From assembly GCA_964586595.1 (NCBI GenBank), contig CAZPHB010000024.1:1-32721 (forward strand): 32,721 bases of DNA, read 5' to 3'. Both the position numbers and the translations under genes were made by a program. This DNA comes from REEB481 sp964586595. GTDB lineage: Bacteria > Bacteroidota > Bacteroidia > NS11-12g > UBA955. This document shows positions 32,669 to 32,721 of this stretch, one piece after another. The notes below the pieces were generated by a model. That model had not been told where the DNA came from, made no database searches, and worked only from the letters and a program-made list of their open reading frames with translations. The stretch's first letter is position 1; every line of letters starts with the position of its first letter.

Positions 32669-32721
32669 CGCAGCACAGCCTCGCGGTGGATGAACAGAAT
32701 GTATTAAAACAAAACTGGCGA

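Noticed and set aside
1..32721. CRISPR array, transposase or integrase
   Set aside because: No regularly spaced direct repeats and no transposase or recombinase motifs were seen in any frame.

Overview
The window looks like chromosomal DNA from a member of the Bacteroidota. The evidence is two large secreted proteins with type IX secretion (T9SS)-style C-termini, a TonB-dependent receptor with a carboxypeptidase-like N-domain, the FtsX-DUF3098-UppP gene order, a phylum-type CcmC/D/E/F set, and promoter-like TAnnTTTG boxes close to start codons. No rRNA, CRISPR array, integrase or transposase gene was found.

Left part (1-6461): the window opens inside the 3' end of an apparent tRNA-Ala. A terminator and a small GIY-YIG (URI-type) nuclease gene follow, and then a near-perfect second copy of the same unit, which carries a 5'-truncated tRNA-Ala piece with an abnormal anticodon arm. 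Next comes a surface-glycan segment: a WbpG/PseA-type sugar amidotransferase, a frameshifted methyltransferase-like gene, HisF-like and HisH-like subunits that would feed ammonia to the amidotransferase, a GT-B-like glycan enzyme, and a decayed gene tail with an in-frame stop and a short AAGG repeat. This looks like an accessory region beside a tRNA gene, partly in decay.

Middle part (6462-19420): a WYL-domain regulator faces away from an AAA+ ATPase with a long unknown N-terminal half. A cell-surface group follows on the plus strand: a 1790-residue secreted protein (Asp-box propeller, GEVED, a run of PKD-like modules, T9SS signal), a TonB-dependent receptor, and a secreted alpha/beta-hydrolase-like protein without the nucleophile serine. 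Strong hairpin terminators bound the group.

Right part (19452-32721): mainly core genes. The tightly packed ccmC-ccmD-ccmE-ccmF run serves cytochrome c maturation and is followed by a DUF2520 Rossmann protein and a small unknown gene. On the minus strand lies ftsX-DUF3098-uppP (division and wall-lipid recycling). A tRNA-Pro(TGG) with its own promoter and terminator is next, then ppk-ppx (polyphosphate metabolism, overlapping genes), a cupin-like protein and a secreted beta-helix protein.

The most unusual locus is the tandem tRNA-Ala-fragment / GIY-YIG cassette at the left edge. The WYL/AAA+ pair is the second candidate for an uncharacterised system. All family calls are from reading the sequence; no database search was run.
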